A stretch of 64,000 nt of DNA from Mesonia phycicola (GTDB lineage Bacteria > Bacteroidota > Bacteroidia > Flavobacteriales > Flavobacteriaceae). Each line of letters opens with the position of its first letter. The stretch's first letter is position 1. The notes beneath the pieces were generated by a model that saw nothing but the letters and a program-made list of their open reading frames with translations, ran no database searches and was not told where the DNA came from. Positions 1 through 8,363 of this stretch are shown piece after piece. The position numbers and the translations under genes are program-made. The stretch covers positions 310,001 through 374,000 of the forward strand of contig NZ_FQYY01000002.1 of the NCBI RefSeq assembly GCF_900141885.1, read 5' to 3'.

Positions 1-1314
1 TCATCTACACAAGCGTTAGGTGACCAAATGGCAAGCCCAAATGTAAATCTTAATATTTTTAGATTTATATCTCAATATTGGACAGCCACTACTTACTTAG
101 ATGAACCAAATTATAATTTAGTAAATAGAGGTATTCCTTCTAATCAATGGGCGATTCTTTACCAAAACGTATTACTTGATTTAGAAAATGCTAAAACTAA
201 TGTACAAGAAGGTTTAGTGGTAAGTGAAGGAGCTTTAAGTCAAGAAGATATAGACGCTAGAATTGCACAAATTAATGTTTTACAAGCACTTACTTGGCAA
301 GTATTAATTGATACATTTGGTGATGTTCCTTATGAGACTGCATTACAAGGAGCAGACAATCCTTTACCCGCATATTCTGATGCAGAAACTATTTATGAAG
401 ATTTAATAAATACGTTAATTGATGCGGATGATGCACTTGCAAATGGTGATGGTTTTTCTAGTTCAGATGTAATTTATGGTGGTGATATGACTAACTGGAG
501 AAAATTCTCTAATTCATTATTATTAAGATTGGCTATGAGAATTTCAGACTCTAACCCTGCTTTATCTCAAGATGCTGCAAATACTGCAATAGATAATGGA
601 GTATTTACAAGTAACTCTGACAATGCTTTAATATATTATGAATCATCTCCACCTAACACTAACCCATTATGGGAAGATTTAGTACAAAGCGGAAGATCTG
701 ACTATGTAACTGCAAATACCATTGTAGATAAATTAAATGACTTAAATGACCCTAGAAGAACTTATTATTTTGATGACAATGTCTCTACAGGATATATAGG
801 TGGTATTTATGGAGCAAGTAATTCTTATAGCTCTTATACTCACGTTGGTGAAGTATTTTTAGATCCAGCTCACGAAGGTATTTTATTAGATTACGCAGAA
901 GTAGAGTTTTATTTAGCTGAAGCTGCCCAAAGAGGTTATGCTTCTGCTAGCGATGCAGAAACGCACTATAATAATGCTATTACTGCTTCTATAACTTATT
1001 GGGGAGGTTCAGACAGTGATGCTAACACTTATATAGCACAATCTGATGTTGCTTATGATTCTGCTAATTGGAAAGAATCTATAGGAACTCAGTTTTGGAT
1101 TGCAATGTATGATAACCCTTATCAAGGTTGGTCTGTTTGGAGAAAGTTTGATGCTCCTGCATTTAATTTACCAGAAGATACTGGTAACCCTGTGCCGTTG
1201 CGTTATACTTACCCTGTAACAGAACAAAACTTGAACCCTACTAATTACAATGCCGCTGCTGCTGCTATTGGTGGTGACACTCAGCAAACAGCATTATTTT
1301 GGGATGTTAATTAA
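1..1314 (+). CDS. SusD/RagB-family nutrient-binding outer-membrane lipoprotein, 5' truncated by the window
   Basis: The reading frame is open from the first base of the window. The first Met (base 28) lies inside a conserved SusD stretch, so the true start and lipoprotein signal lie upstream. The visible 437 codons match the SusD-like_2 type: an early LASPNVN/NIFRF-like segment, WTATTYLDEPNYNL, the helix containing QALTWQVLIDTFGDVPYETAL, and a C-terminal PLRYTYPVTEQNLN block. Family knowledge: these lipoproteins sit on the outer face of the outer membrane and cap a SusC TonB-dependent transporter, passing it glycans or peptides. A susC partner immediately upstream is expected but is outside the window. 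The substrate cannot be inferred. A strong terminator follows. Confidence 0.92.
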   Translation, partial: SSTQALGDQMASPNVNLNIFRFISQYWTATTYLDEPNYNLVNRGIPSNQWAILYQNVLLDLENAKTNVQEGLVVSEGALSQEDIDARIAQINVLQALTWQVLIDTFGDVPYETALQGADNPLPAYSDAETIYEDLINTLIDADDALANGDGFSSSDVIYGGDMTNWRKFSNSLLLRLAMRISDSNPALSQDAANTAIDNGVFTSNSDNALIYYESSPPNTNPLWEDLVQSGRSDYVTANTIVDKLNDLNDPRRTYYFDDNVSTGYIGGIYGASNSYSSYTHVGEVFLDPAHEGILLDYAEVEFYLAEAAQRGYASASDAETHYNNAITASITYWGGSDSDANTYIAQSDVAYDSANWKESIGTQFWIAMYDNPYQGWSVWRKFDAPAFNLPEDTGNPVPLRYTYPVTEQNLNPTNYNAAAAAIGGDTQQTALFWDVN

Positions 1315-1367
1315 GCCACATTATTAACAAAGGCTATTTTCCACTAAACTTTATCTTTTGTTAATAT

Positions 1368-1397
1368 AAAACCCCAAGCAATATGCTTGGGGTTTTT
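1368..1397 (+). terminator. Intrinsic terminator after the SusD gene
   Basis: Perfect 13-bp stem (AAAACCCCAAGCA / TGCTTGGGGTTTT) with a 3-nt ATA loop and a T run, about 55 nt after the SusD stop codon. Confidence 0.9.
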
Positions 1398-1805
1398 GTA
1401 TTTATATCACTTTATAATATAACCTCATATTTTTTCTACAACATCTTCCAAGTATTTTTACTTCGCTCGCTATCCATATATAATGAATTAATTCTCAATA
1501 TATTTACCTGAATAATTGCTAATCAGATAAATGTAAGACACATATACAATAACGAAAATTCTTTAATACCCTTACTTCAATCAATTCATTAAACCTCTCA
1601 ACTTGTATGAAATACTAAGTTACATTTATATAATTACCATCAATAATTATAGGTTTTATTTGCATATACTATAGTTGAATATTTAGAGTTTAACATGTTC
1701 AAACAAAATTAAATTAGTTAAAAGAAGTATTTTGAATACCTACTACCCTATTGTTTTTCTACAACTAAATATATATGAAATACAATTATTTTAAATTTAA
1801 TAAAC
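1398..1805. other. AT-rich intergenic stretch, no gene seen
   Basis: About 400 bp between two terminators. All frames on both strands are short and broken by stops. I see no RNA-like structure, repeat or convincing promoter box. Confidence 0.6.
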
Positions 1806-1833
1806 AAAAAAAGCGATGTTTTCACATCGCTTT
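1806..1833 (-). terminator. Intrinsic terminator after the DUF4168 gene
   Basis: 10-bp stem AAAGCGATGT / ACATCGCTTT with a 4-nt loop. Read on the minus strand it is followed by a T run. Confidence 0.85.
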
Positions 1834-1856
1834 ATAAGTAATAAAAGGTTATTATC

Positions 1857-2354
1857 TTATCCTTCAGAACCTCCTGTTTGCTGCTTCATTATAATAGCTT
1901 GAAGCTTTTGTTGAAGAGAAGCATCGGCTTGTATTGCTGAAGCAACTTCTTGATATCTTTCTAAAGAAAGTCCTTTATTTTTAATTACAGTCTCCATTTG
2001 TGATTGAAGTTCTGGCTGCATTGCTTGAATTTTTGTCATTACCGTTTGGTGAGCTGTTAATTCTTCTTCTGTAGCCTCTACCTCTGCATCTGGATTCATT
2101 TTAGAATTCTGAATTTTTTGAAATTTTTCAACATTTAATCCAGACTCTTCAATCATCGCTTCCATTTTTTCTTGGATTTTCTGATTTTCTACTTGAATTG
2201 CTTGATATGCATCTGCAAAATTACTTAATTCTTGTTCAGATACATCTGTAGCAACATTTTGAGCAGGTGCCTGAATTTGAGCATTAACTCCACTGATAGA
2301 TGCACAAACTACAGTTAACAATAAGACTAGGTTTACTTTTACTGATTTTAACAT
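1857..2354 (-). CDS. DUF4168 domain-containing secreted protein
   Basis: 165 aa. A Sec signal peptide (K-rich start, LVLLLTVVCASISGVNA, cleavage near residue 25) is followed by an almost wholly helical, Gln/Glu/Met-rich protein. It has two similar helical-hairpin segments: LSNFADAYQAIQ...GLNVEKFQKI (about 44-82) and a later QSQMETVIKNKGLSLERYQEV (about 117-138). The FADAY and L..E.(Y/F)Q patterns fit DUF4168, whose function is unknown. The predicted location is the periplasm. It is monocistronic, with its own promoter roughly 100 bp upstream and its own terminator. The helical, Gln-rich nature resembles Spy/CpxP-like chaperones, but that is only a structural impression. Confidence 0.8.
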   Translation of the reverse strand: MLKSVKVNLVLLLTVVCASISGVNAQIQAPAQNVATDVSEQELSNFADAYQAIQVENQKIQEKMEAMIEESGLNVEKFQKIQNSKMNPDAEVEATEEELTAHQTVMTKIQAMQPELQSQMETVIKNKGLSLERYQEVASAIQADASLQQKLQAIIMKQQTGGSEG

Positions 2355-2451
2355 AATTGTTTTTTAAGTTTTACTTTCGTTATTAATAAGATAAGATCGT
2401 GTTTTTATATAAAACAACTTTACATCTAAATATCCTACCATGTCATAGTTT

Positions 2452-2482
2452 CAAATGTAATGCCATTAATTTGGAACGCCAA
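2452..2482 (-). promoter_or_regulatory. Bacteroidota-type promoter for the DUF4168 gene
   Basis: On the minus strand: TTG - 20 nt - TACATTTG, matching the TTG-N17-23-TAnnTTTG consensus of Bacteroidota primary sigma factors. It lies about 98 nt before the start codon, which would give a leader of about 90 nt. Confidence 0.5.
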
Positions 2483-2678
2483 AAAACTATTTCATCTTAA
2501 CGAAGTTTTATATTTTAAGTAGTTATAATTCAACTATTAATAAATTTAAACACATTATATGTAAGTATAGGTATTTAATTAGATGTACTTTTTTCTTCAC
2601 CATAACTGTAGAAACTAATGTAAACCTGTATAATTATTACCCATTTTTATTTCTAGTATGTTTTAAAGCTAGATAATT
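2483..2678. other. AT-rich divergent/tail spacer
   Basis: Together with the promoter region this is a 324-bp gap between the DUF4168 start and the carboxylase stop. No ORF, hairpin terminator or RNA feature was recognised, and no clear terminator follows the carboxylase gene. Confidence 0.5.
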
Positions 2679-4223
2679 TTACAACGGAATATTACCGTGC
2701 TTTCTATCTGGTCTTAGCACTTTTTTATGTTCTAACATACTAAAACCTTTTAATAATTTTCTTCTTGTATCGTGTGGCATTATTACCTCATCTATGAATC
2801 CTCGTTTTGCAGCTTCAAAAGGATTTGCAAATAACTCTGCATATTCTGCTTCTTTTTCAGCTAATTTTGCTTCGCTATCATCGGCTTCACTAATTTCTTT
2901 TCTAAAGATAATTTCGCTGGCTCCTTTGGCTCCCATTACCGCAATTTCTGCACTTGGCCAAGCAAAGTTTAAATCGGCACCAATGTGTTTTGAGTTCATC
3001 ACATCATAAGCACCGCCATAAGCTTTACGTGTAATTACCGTAACTTTTGGCACAGTAGCTTCACTTAATGCATATAATAATTTAGCTCCGTGAAGAATAA
3101 TCCCGTTCCACTCTTGGTCAGTTCCCGGCAAGAATCCCGGAACATCTACCAACACCAATAACGGTATATTAAAACAATCACAAAAACGGGTAAAACGAGC
3201 TGCTTTTTTAGAGGCATCTACATCTAAAACACCTGCCAAACTCATAGGCTGGTTAGCAACTATACCAATACTTCTTCCGCCTAAACGAGCAAAACCAACA
3301 ATAATATTATCGGCATAATCTTTATGAATTTCAAAGAAAGAATCTTCATCGATAATTCCGTTAATTACCTCGTGCATATCGTAAGGTTTGTTAGAACTAT
3401 CAGGAATTAACTCATCTAATTTTGGGCGAAGCTCATCGCCTAACTCATAAGGTAATTTTTCTGGCGCTTGCTGATTGTTTTGCGGCATATAGCCAATCAT
3501 TTTTTTTATATCTTCTAAACAAGCTATATCGTTAATGGCAACGCGATGCGTAACACCAGATTTGGTGGAGTGTGTGCTTGCCCCTCCTAATTCTTCTGAA
3601 GTTACTTCTTCATTCGTTACCGTTTTCACTACGTTTGGACCAGTTACGAACATATAACTTGTGTCTTGCACCATTAAGGTAAAATCTGTCATTGCCGGAG
3701 AATAAACGGCTCCACCGGCGCAAGGTCCCATAATGGCTGAAATCTGTGGAATAACTCCAGAAGATTTTACATTGCGATGAAAAATATCTGCATAACCACC
3801 CAACGATCGAACTCCTTCTTGAATTCTCGCTCCACCAGAATCGTTTAAACCAATCATTGGAGCACCAACTTTAACCGCTAAGTCCATTACTTTACAGATT
3901 TTTTCGGCGTGTGTTTCTGAAAGTGAACCTCCAAAAACGGTAAAATCTTGTGCAAAAACGTAAACTAATCTTCCGTTAATAGTTCCGTAACCAGTGATAA
4001 CTCCATCGCCATAAATTTTTTGTTTTTCCATCCCGAATTCTGTAGTTCGGTGGGTAACTAAAATTCCTATTTCTTCAAAAGAACCTTCATCTAGCAAATA
4101 ATTTACTCGCTCTCTTGCGGTAAGTTTCTTTTTTTCGTGTTGTTTGGCAATACGCTTCTCGCCACCACCTAAATGGGCGTTTTTGATTTTTTCTTGAAGC
4201 TGATCTATATTTTTTTGACTCAT
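2679..4223 (-). CDS. pccB: Acyl-CoA carboxylase carboxyltransferase (beta) subunit, probably propionyl-CoA carboxylase
   Basis: 514 aa, full length for PccB/MmdA-type carboxyltransferases. It transfers carboxyl from carboxybiotin to an acyl-CoA, typically propionyl-CoA to methylmalonyl-CoA. Visible: [19 protein letters not shown] near the N terminus; [15 protein letters not shown]; the oxyanion-forming [13 protein letters not shown] and [12 protein letters not shown] of the first crotonase fold; and [14 protein letters not shown], then [19 protein letters not shown], of the second. It is the last gene of a minus-strand operon with a biotin-carrier protein and biotin carboxylase. That three-piece set (rather than AccA/AccD) indicates an acyl-CoA carboxylase other than the fatty-acid-synthesis enzyme. 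The substrate is inferred from family similarity. Confidence 0.88.
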   Translation of the reverse strand: MSQKNIDQLQEKIKNAHLGGGEKRIAKQHEKKKLTARERVNYLLDEGSFEEIGILVTHRTTEFGMEKQKIYGDGVITGYGTINGRLVYVFAQDFTVFGGSLSETHAEKICKVMDLAVKVGAPMIGLNDSGGARIQEGVRSLGGYADIFHRNVKSSGVIPQISAIMGPCAGGAVYSPAMTDFTLMVQDTSYMFVTGPNVVKTVTNEEVTSEELGGASTHSTKSGVTHRVAINDIACLEDIKKMIGYMPQNNQQAPEKLPYELGDELRPKLDELIPDSSNKPYDMHEVINGIIDEDSFFEIHKDYADNIIVGFARLGGRSIGIVANQPMSLAGVLDVDASKKAARFTRFCDCFNIPLLVLVDVPGFLPGTDQEWNGIILHGAKLLYALSEATVPKVTVITRKAYGGAYDVMNSKHIGADLNFAWPSAEIAVMGAKGASEIIFRKEISEADDSEAKLAEKEAEYAELFANPFEAAKRGFIDEVIMPHDTRRKLLKGFSMLEHKKVLRPDRKHGNIPL

Positions 4224-4300
4224 TTAATTATTTTTTAATCCTTTACGATATTTAAATTTTTAAAAATTTACCGATTATCTTTAATGTAAAATATTCGAGA

Positions 4301-4402
4301 TTTTCGTCATTCCGGACTTGATCCGGAATCACATCCTGCTTTAAAAACTAAAAATTTGAGGATGAGACCCTGAATCAACACTTCGACTCTGCTCAGTGTG
4401 AT
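4301..4402. repeat. REP-like palindromic intergenic element
   Basis: Contains CGTCATTCCGGACTTGATCCGGAATCACATC, with the perfect inverted repeat ATTCCGGA-CTTGA-TCCGGAAT at 4309-4329. A second conserved-looking module, CTTCGACTCTGCTCAGTGTGA, lies at 4381-4401. The G+C-rich palindrome stands out from its AT-rich surroundings. From memory, very similar modules are dispersed in many marine bacterial genomes. It lies in the 186-bp gap between the two carboxylase genes, so it is probably transcribed and folds in the operon mRNA. Confidence 0.7.
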
Positions 4403-4409
4403 AATTGTA

Positions 4410-5855
4410 CTATTCTGTAATAGGTAGACGTAATTGTTGCTGATCTTTTAAATATTGTCTTAATGCAATAATTGCTGCCAATTTTGCTTCTTCTTCTGTT
4501 TTAGCTTGAAGCTTTTCAGCAGAATAATAGTTTTTTACAAAATGCGTATCAAAATTACCACTACGGAAGGCTTCGTGCTCACAAACAAATTTACCAAATG
4601 GCAATGTGGTGGAAACACCCTGCACTTGATAAGCATCTATTGCTTTAATCATTAATTGAATAGCTTCTTCTCTACTCTTACCGTAAGTAACTAATTTTGC
4701 TAGCATCGGATCGTAATAAATAGGCACATCCATACCTTCTTCAAAACCATTATCAAGACGAATATTTTCTCCTTCAGGAATTATATATTTTTCTAAATTC
4801 CCTACGCTTGGCAAGAAATCGTTTAACGGATCTTCGGCATACACTCTTAATTCTAACGCGTGACCTTTAATATTTAAATCTTCTTGCGTAAAACTTAATT
4901 TTTCTCCTCGAGCAATTTTAATTTGCTCTTCTACTAAATCTATACCTGTAATTAATTCGGTTACGGGATGCTCTACTTGTAAACGCGTATTCATTTCTAA
5001 GAAATAAAAATTTCTACTTTCATCAAATAGAAACTCAACTGTACCAGCACCAACGTAACTACAAGCTTTAGCCACTCTAACAGCAGCTTTTCCCATTTCT
5101 TTACGTAAAGCTTCATCTAAAACTACCGACGGAGCTTCCTCTACTACTTTTTGGTGACGACGTTGTACACTGCATTCTCTTTCAAAAAGATGAACCGTAT
5201 TACCGTACTCGTCTGCTAACACTTGTATTTCAATATGGCGTGGAGAAGCCACATATTTTTCAATAAAAACAGATCCATCACCAAAAGCAGATTCGGCTTC
5301 ACTAATGGCACGCTTCATTTGTTCTTCTAGCACTTCTTCATTTTCAACTACACGCATACCTTTACCTCCACCACCAGCAGAAGCTTTGATTAGAATAGGA
5401 AAACCAATTTCTTTAGCGATTTTCTTAGCTTTTTCGGTATCGGTAATGGCTTCATCTATACCTGGCACCATTGGTATATCGTAAGCTTTTACTGCATCTT
5501 TAGCGGCAAGCTTACTACCCATAATTTCTATAGCATAAGGTTTTGGACCAATAAATTTAATGCCGCTATCGGTTACTGCTTTTGCAAATTGCGCATTTTC
5601 ACTTAAAAATCCATAACCAGGATGAATCCCATCTACATCAAGTTTTTTTGCGGTTTCTATAATTTTATCCCCTAATAAATAAGATTGATTAGAAGGTGCT
5701 TCACCTATACAAACTGCTTCATCTGCAAATTTTACGTGTGGTGCATTTCTATCTGCTGTAGAATATATTGCTACGGTTTTAATACCCATTTTTTGAGCAG
5801 ATTTCATTACTCTTAAAGCAATTTCTCCTCGGTTAGCAACTAATATTTTTTTCAT
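4410..5855 (-). CDS. Biotin carboxylase subunit of an acyl-CoA carboxylase
   Basis: 481 aa, length and order typical of the AccC/PccA biotin-carboxylase module, which carboxylates biotin using ATP and bicarbonate. Seen: MKKILVANRGEIALRVM at the N terminus; DGIHPGYGFLSENAQFA; the ATP-grasp glycine loop KASAGGGGKGMRVV (about 157-170); HIEIQVLADEYGNTVHLFERECS; EMNTRLQVEHPVTE with the catalytic Glu/Asn/Arg; and the C-terminal domain HALELRVYAEDP. It carries no biotinyl domain of its own, which is supplied by the separate carrier gene upstream. The REP-like element separates it from the carboxyltransferase gene. Confidence 0.92.
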   Translation of the reverse strand: MKKILVANRGEIALRVMKSAQKMGIKTVAIYSTADRNAPHVKFADEAVCIGEAPSNQSYLLGDKIIETAKKLDVDGIHPGYGFLSENAQFAKAVTDSGIKFIGPKPYAIEIMGSKLAAKDAVKAYDIPMVPGIDEAITDTEKAKKIAKEIGFPILIKASAGGGGKGMRVVENEEVLEEQMKRAISEAESAFGDGSVFIEKYVASPRHIEIQVLADEYGNTVHLFERECSVQRRHQKVVEEAPSVVLDEALRKEMGKAAVRVAKACSYVGAGTVEFLFDESRNFYFLEMNTRLQVEHPVTELITGIDLVEEQIKIARGEKLSFTQEDLNIKGHALELRVYAEDPLNDFLPSVGNLEKYIIPEGENIRLDNGFEEGMDVPIYYDPMLAKLVTYGKSREEAIQLMIKAIDAYQVQGVSTTLPFGKFVCEHEAFRSGNFDTHFVKNYYSAEKLQAKTEEEAKLAAIIALRQYLKDQQQLRLPITE

Positions 5856-5977
5856 TGTAAATTGTTGTTTTTCTTCAAGTTCATTTTTAATTATATAAAA
5901 ACTTGTATTTTAAATGGTATTTTACTGTAAAACATCAGCTTATGTCATACAACCATTTGGAAAGACGTGAAGAAGTT

Positions 5978-6463
5978 TTATTCCATTTCTATTAAAAGTT
6001 GATTTTTATCAACCGTTTGCCCTTTTTCAACACTTATAGATTTTATAACCGCATCTCTAGGGGCCGTTAAAGCGTTTTCCATCTTCATAGCTTCTAACAC
6101 GAGAAGATAATCTCCTTCTTTTACCTCTTGCCCTTCTTGCACGTTTACTTCTAAAATTAAACCAGGCATTGGTGCTTTAATATCATTTACAATTTGGGCA
6201 TTACCTAAAGACAAGCCCATTTTTTCTATAAGAAGATCTAGCTCGTTAGCAATATCGATTTCGTAAGAATTAGAATTTATTTTGACGACGTACTTTCTGT
6301 TTAGAAAATTACTATCTACTATTTCTGCTTTAAAAGATTTGTTTTCTTTTAAAACATGGTATTTGTTTGAAGAAAGTGGTTGAGCATCGAGTTTTTGAAT
6401 TTCATCTAAATTAAATTCAAATTCTGCCTCACTATTTACTTTTACTTTATAATCTTTATCCAT
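5978..6463 (-). CDS. Biotin carboxyl carrier protein of the acyl-CoA carboxylase
   Basis: 161 aa, first gene of the carboxylase operon. The C-terminal biotinyl domain (about 93-161) contains IKAPMPGLILEVNVQEGQ and the biotinylation motif EAMKMEN with acceptor Lys127. The N-terminal 90 residues form a small beta-rich linker domain typical of Bacteroidota carriers. The 122-bp gap before the biotin carboxylase gene shows no terminator. Biotin would be attached by a BirA ligase encoded elsewhere. The assignment is secure; membership of the same complex is inferred from gene order. Confidence 0.9.
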   Translation of the reverse strand: MDKDYKVKVNSEAEFEFNLDEIQKLDAQPLSSNKYHVLKENKSFKAEIVDSNFLNRKYVVKINSNSYEIDIANELDLLIEKMGLSLGNAQIVNDIKAPMPGLILEVNVQEGQEVKEGDYLLVLEAMKMENALTAPRDAVIKSISVEKGQTVDKNQLLIEME

Positions 6464-6621
6464 ATTGATAAATAAATAGACTTATTTTTGACGATTTGTA
6501 AATATAGTAAATTCTAAACGCATTTTTTTTCAGAATTTCACTTTATCATAAAATTTTCAACTTTTTTAAAAATTGAAATATCTTTTATTATTTTATGATA
6601 TACTTCTTATAAATTTAAGCA

Positions 6622-6649
6622 TAAAAAAATCTCCTGTAATAGGAGATTT
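6622..6649 (-). terminator. Intrinsic terminator after the YeeE/YedE-like pair
   Basis: 9-bp stem AAATCTCCT / AGGAGATTT around a 5-nt loop. On the minus strand it is followed by a T tract, 24 nt after the transporter stop codon. Confidence 0.8.
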
Positions 6650-6672
6650 ATATAAAAAATTGAATTTTTATT

Positions 6673-7086
6673 TTAGTGTGGTAATTTTTTACGTAGCAAA
6701 CCATATAAAAAAGTTCCTAAAACCGCACCAGCAATTACTATTAAAATTGAAATATAACCCACTCCTGCTAACGTATACATTGGTCCTGGGCAAGCACCTG
6801 CTAAGCCCCACCCTAAACCAAAAATAATACCACCAAATAGATATCTTGAAATTCCTTTTTCTTTAGGTTGAAGTGATAAATCTGAACCATCTAAAGCTTT
6901 GTAATTTTTCTTTTTTAAAAATTGAACTCCAACTATCCCTATAGCTACTGCAGACCCCATAATACCGTACATATGGAAGCTAGCAAAGTTGAACATTTCA
7001 TAAATTCTGAACCAAGACGCAGCTTCAGACTTGTACATAATAATTCCGAAAATTGTACCTAAAAATAAATAAAGTAGTGTTTTCAT
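6673..7086 (-). CDS. DUF6691 / YeeE-YedE-like membrane protein (half of a split sulfur transporter)
   Basis: 137 aa with about four hydrophobic helices (near 3-18, 38-56, 83-100 and 112-131). The signature GWGLAGACPGPMYTLAG carries Cys99. In YeeE-type thiosulfate transporters, conserved Cys residues in Gly-rich membrane loops relay the sulfur anion. Here the canonical protein appears as two half-length genes: this one has the CPGP half, and the upstream gene has the GGCTSGHG half. The 67-bp gap and shared orientation imply one operon, which lies behind the putative Crp/Fnr operator. The likely role is import of thiosulfate or another sulfur species; the exact substrate is not evident. Confidence 0.8.
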   Translation of the reverse strand: MKTLLYLFLGTIFGIIMYKSEAASWFRIYEMFNFASFHMYGIMGSAVAIGIVGVQFLKKKNYKALDGSDLSLQPKEKGISRYLFGGIIFGLGWGLAGACPGPMYTLAGVGYISILIVIAGAVLGTFLYGLLRKKLPH

Positions 7087-7153
7087 TTTTATAAATATTG
7101 TATTGTAGAGTGATACTAAAAAAGTACAGCATCACTAATTATTACTATTAGTT

Positions 7154-7705
7154 TTAAAAAATTAATGGATAAAGTAAATGTACCATAACCAAACCACCTA
7201 TAAAGAAACCAATAATGGCAATTAAAGATGGTAATTGTAAATTACTTAAACCAGAAATACCGTGACCTGAGGTACAACCACCTGCATAACGCGCTCCAAA
7301 ACCAACTAATAAGCCACCAATCAAAAGAATAAAAAAGTTTTTGAGGTTTAAATTTTCTAATGCAAAAATTTCTGTTGGCAAGTATGCTTTTCCTGCACTA
7401 TTTATACCGTACGCTTTTAATTGCGGTAATAAACTTTCATTAATTTGAACGGTATTGGTAGATAAATAATTGGCTGCAATAAAACCACCTATAGCTGCGC
7501 CAATCATAATAGTTAAGTTCCAGCGTTGAGATTTCCAATCAAAATTGAAAAAATCTGCTATTTTACCACCTCCTCCAATAGAGCAAATAGATCTTAAGTT
7601 AGAAGACATACCAAATTGTTTGCCTATAACTAATAATAATAACATAAAAAATGCAATGGCAGGACCCCCAATATACCACGGCCAAGGTTCATAAATCCAA
7701 TTCAT
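7154..7705 (-). CDS. YeeE/YedE-family sulfur (thiosulfate) transporter half
   Basis: 183 aa with about five membrane segments (near 11-28, 63-81, 121-137 and 160-180, plus a short re-entrant part). The sulfur-transport signature ARYAGGCTSGHGISGL holds Cys144, and a second conserved Cys41 sits in RSICSIGGG. First gene of a two-gene operon with the DUF6691 half. Its promoter has a TAnnTTTG-like box 17 nt before the ATG and a GTAAC-N4-GTTAC dyad 22 nt further upstream, so it is probably activated by the Crp/Fnr protein encoded about 9 kb away. Neighbouring persulfide-type genes support a sulfur role. Confidence 0.85.
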   Translation of the reverse strand: MNWIYEPWPWYIGGPAIAFFMLLLLVIGKQFGMSSNLRSICSIGGGGKIADFFNFDWKSQRWNLTIMIGAAIGGFIAANYLSTNTVQINESLLPQLKAYGINSAGKAYLPTEIFALENLNLKNFFILLIGGLLVGFGARYAGGCTSGHGISGLSNLQLPSLIAIIGFFIGGLVMVHLLYPLIF

Positions 7706-7722
7706 ACTAATTAATTTTTATA

Positions 7723-7766
7723 CAAATATGCCTACTTCTTGTTTCAAACTTTGTAACACAAGTTAC
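7723..7766 (-). promoter_or_regulatory. Promoter with putative Crp/Fnr operator for the YeeE pair
   Basis: Dyad GTAAC-ACAA-GTTAC at 7753-7766 (reads GTAAC-TTGT-GTTAC on the minus strand). Then 22 nt, the -7 box CATATTTG (7 of 8 match to TAnnTTTG), then 17 nt to ATG. The same spacings recur at two other promoters in the window. Confidence 0.7.
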
Positions 7767-7876
7767 TTAATACTTTATTAGTAAAAACTGTTAATCTCAT
7801 TCAAATTCACATAGTATTAATATAAAACGGTTTTTTGCATCTTAATTTTGAAGGTATAACCATAAAAATTTATACT

Positions 7877-8293
7877 ATGAAAAAATTAATTTTAACTGGA
7901 GCATTTACATTATTATTAGCAAGTTTTGGACGTGCACAGGAAAATTTTGATAAACTTCCTGAAAATGCAAAAGAAATTATAGAAACCAATTATGCAAGTC
8001 ATGAAATTGAAAAAATAGATATTGACGATGATAGTTACGAAGTAAAATTTGAAAATGATACTAAAATTGATTTTGACAAAGAAGGTAATCCTACTGAAAT
8101 TAAAGGAGATGAAAAGGTACCTTACGACTTATTACCAGAAAAAATGAGTTATTTTTTAAAAAATAAGTACAAAAACGATTATGTGGATGAATGGAAAATG
8201 AATGAAGACGGACACAAGATTGAAATGAAAAGCGGTGCCGAACTTGTTTTTGACAAAGATGGAAATCTATTACAAAACAAGAGTTTAAAATAA
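7877..8293 (+). CDS. PepSY-like domain secreted protein
   Basis: 138 aa from the ATG at 7877. The frame also opens 42 nt earlier, but only from this ATG does the protein begin with a clean signal peptide (MKKLILTGAFTLLLASFGRAQ). The mature part shows two copies of the PepSY-like pattern: residues about 25-75 (NFDKLPENAKEIIETNYAS...KIDFDKEGNPTEI) and about 80-135 (YDLLPEKMSYFLKNKYKND...ELVFDKDGNLL). This matches the Bacteroidota PepSY-like family, small periplasmic proteins of unknown function. Monocistronic, convergent with the MBL-rhodanese gene across a shared terminator. Confidence 0.82.
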   Translation: MKKLILTGAFTLLLASFGRAQENFDKLPENAKEIIETNYASHEIEKIDIDDDSYEVKFENDTKIDFDKEGNPTEIKGDEKVPYDLLPEKMSYFLKNKYKNDYVDEWKMNEDGHKIEMKSGAELVFDKDGNLLQNKSLK

Positions 8294-8310
8294 TTAAGAA
8301 ACTCAGTTAC

Positions 8311-8343
8311 AAAAAAGCCAAGCTAAAATAGCTTGGCTTTTTT
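8311..8343. terminator. Bidirectional intrinsic terminator
   Basis: 15-bp stem AAAAAAGCCAAGCTA / TAGCTTGGCTTTTTT with a 3-nt loop. A and T tracts flank it on both sides, so it can serve both convergent genes. Confidence 0.9.
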
Positions 8344-8363
8344 AATGCTAAAAAGTGAATATA

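Noticed and set aside
1398-1805. Small RNA or short gene after the SusD terminator
   Set aside because: No promoter-terminator pair and no coding frame of usable length.
6573-6827. 84-codon plus-strand frame
   Set aside because: It is antisense to the DUF6691 gene and crosses that gene's terminator; the residue pattern is that of an AT-rich shadow frame.
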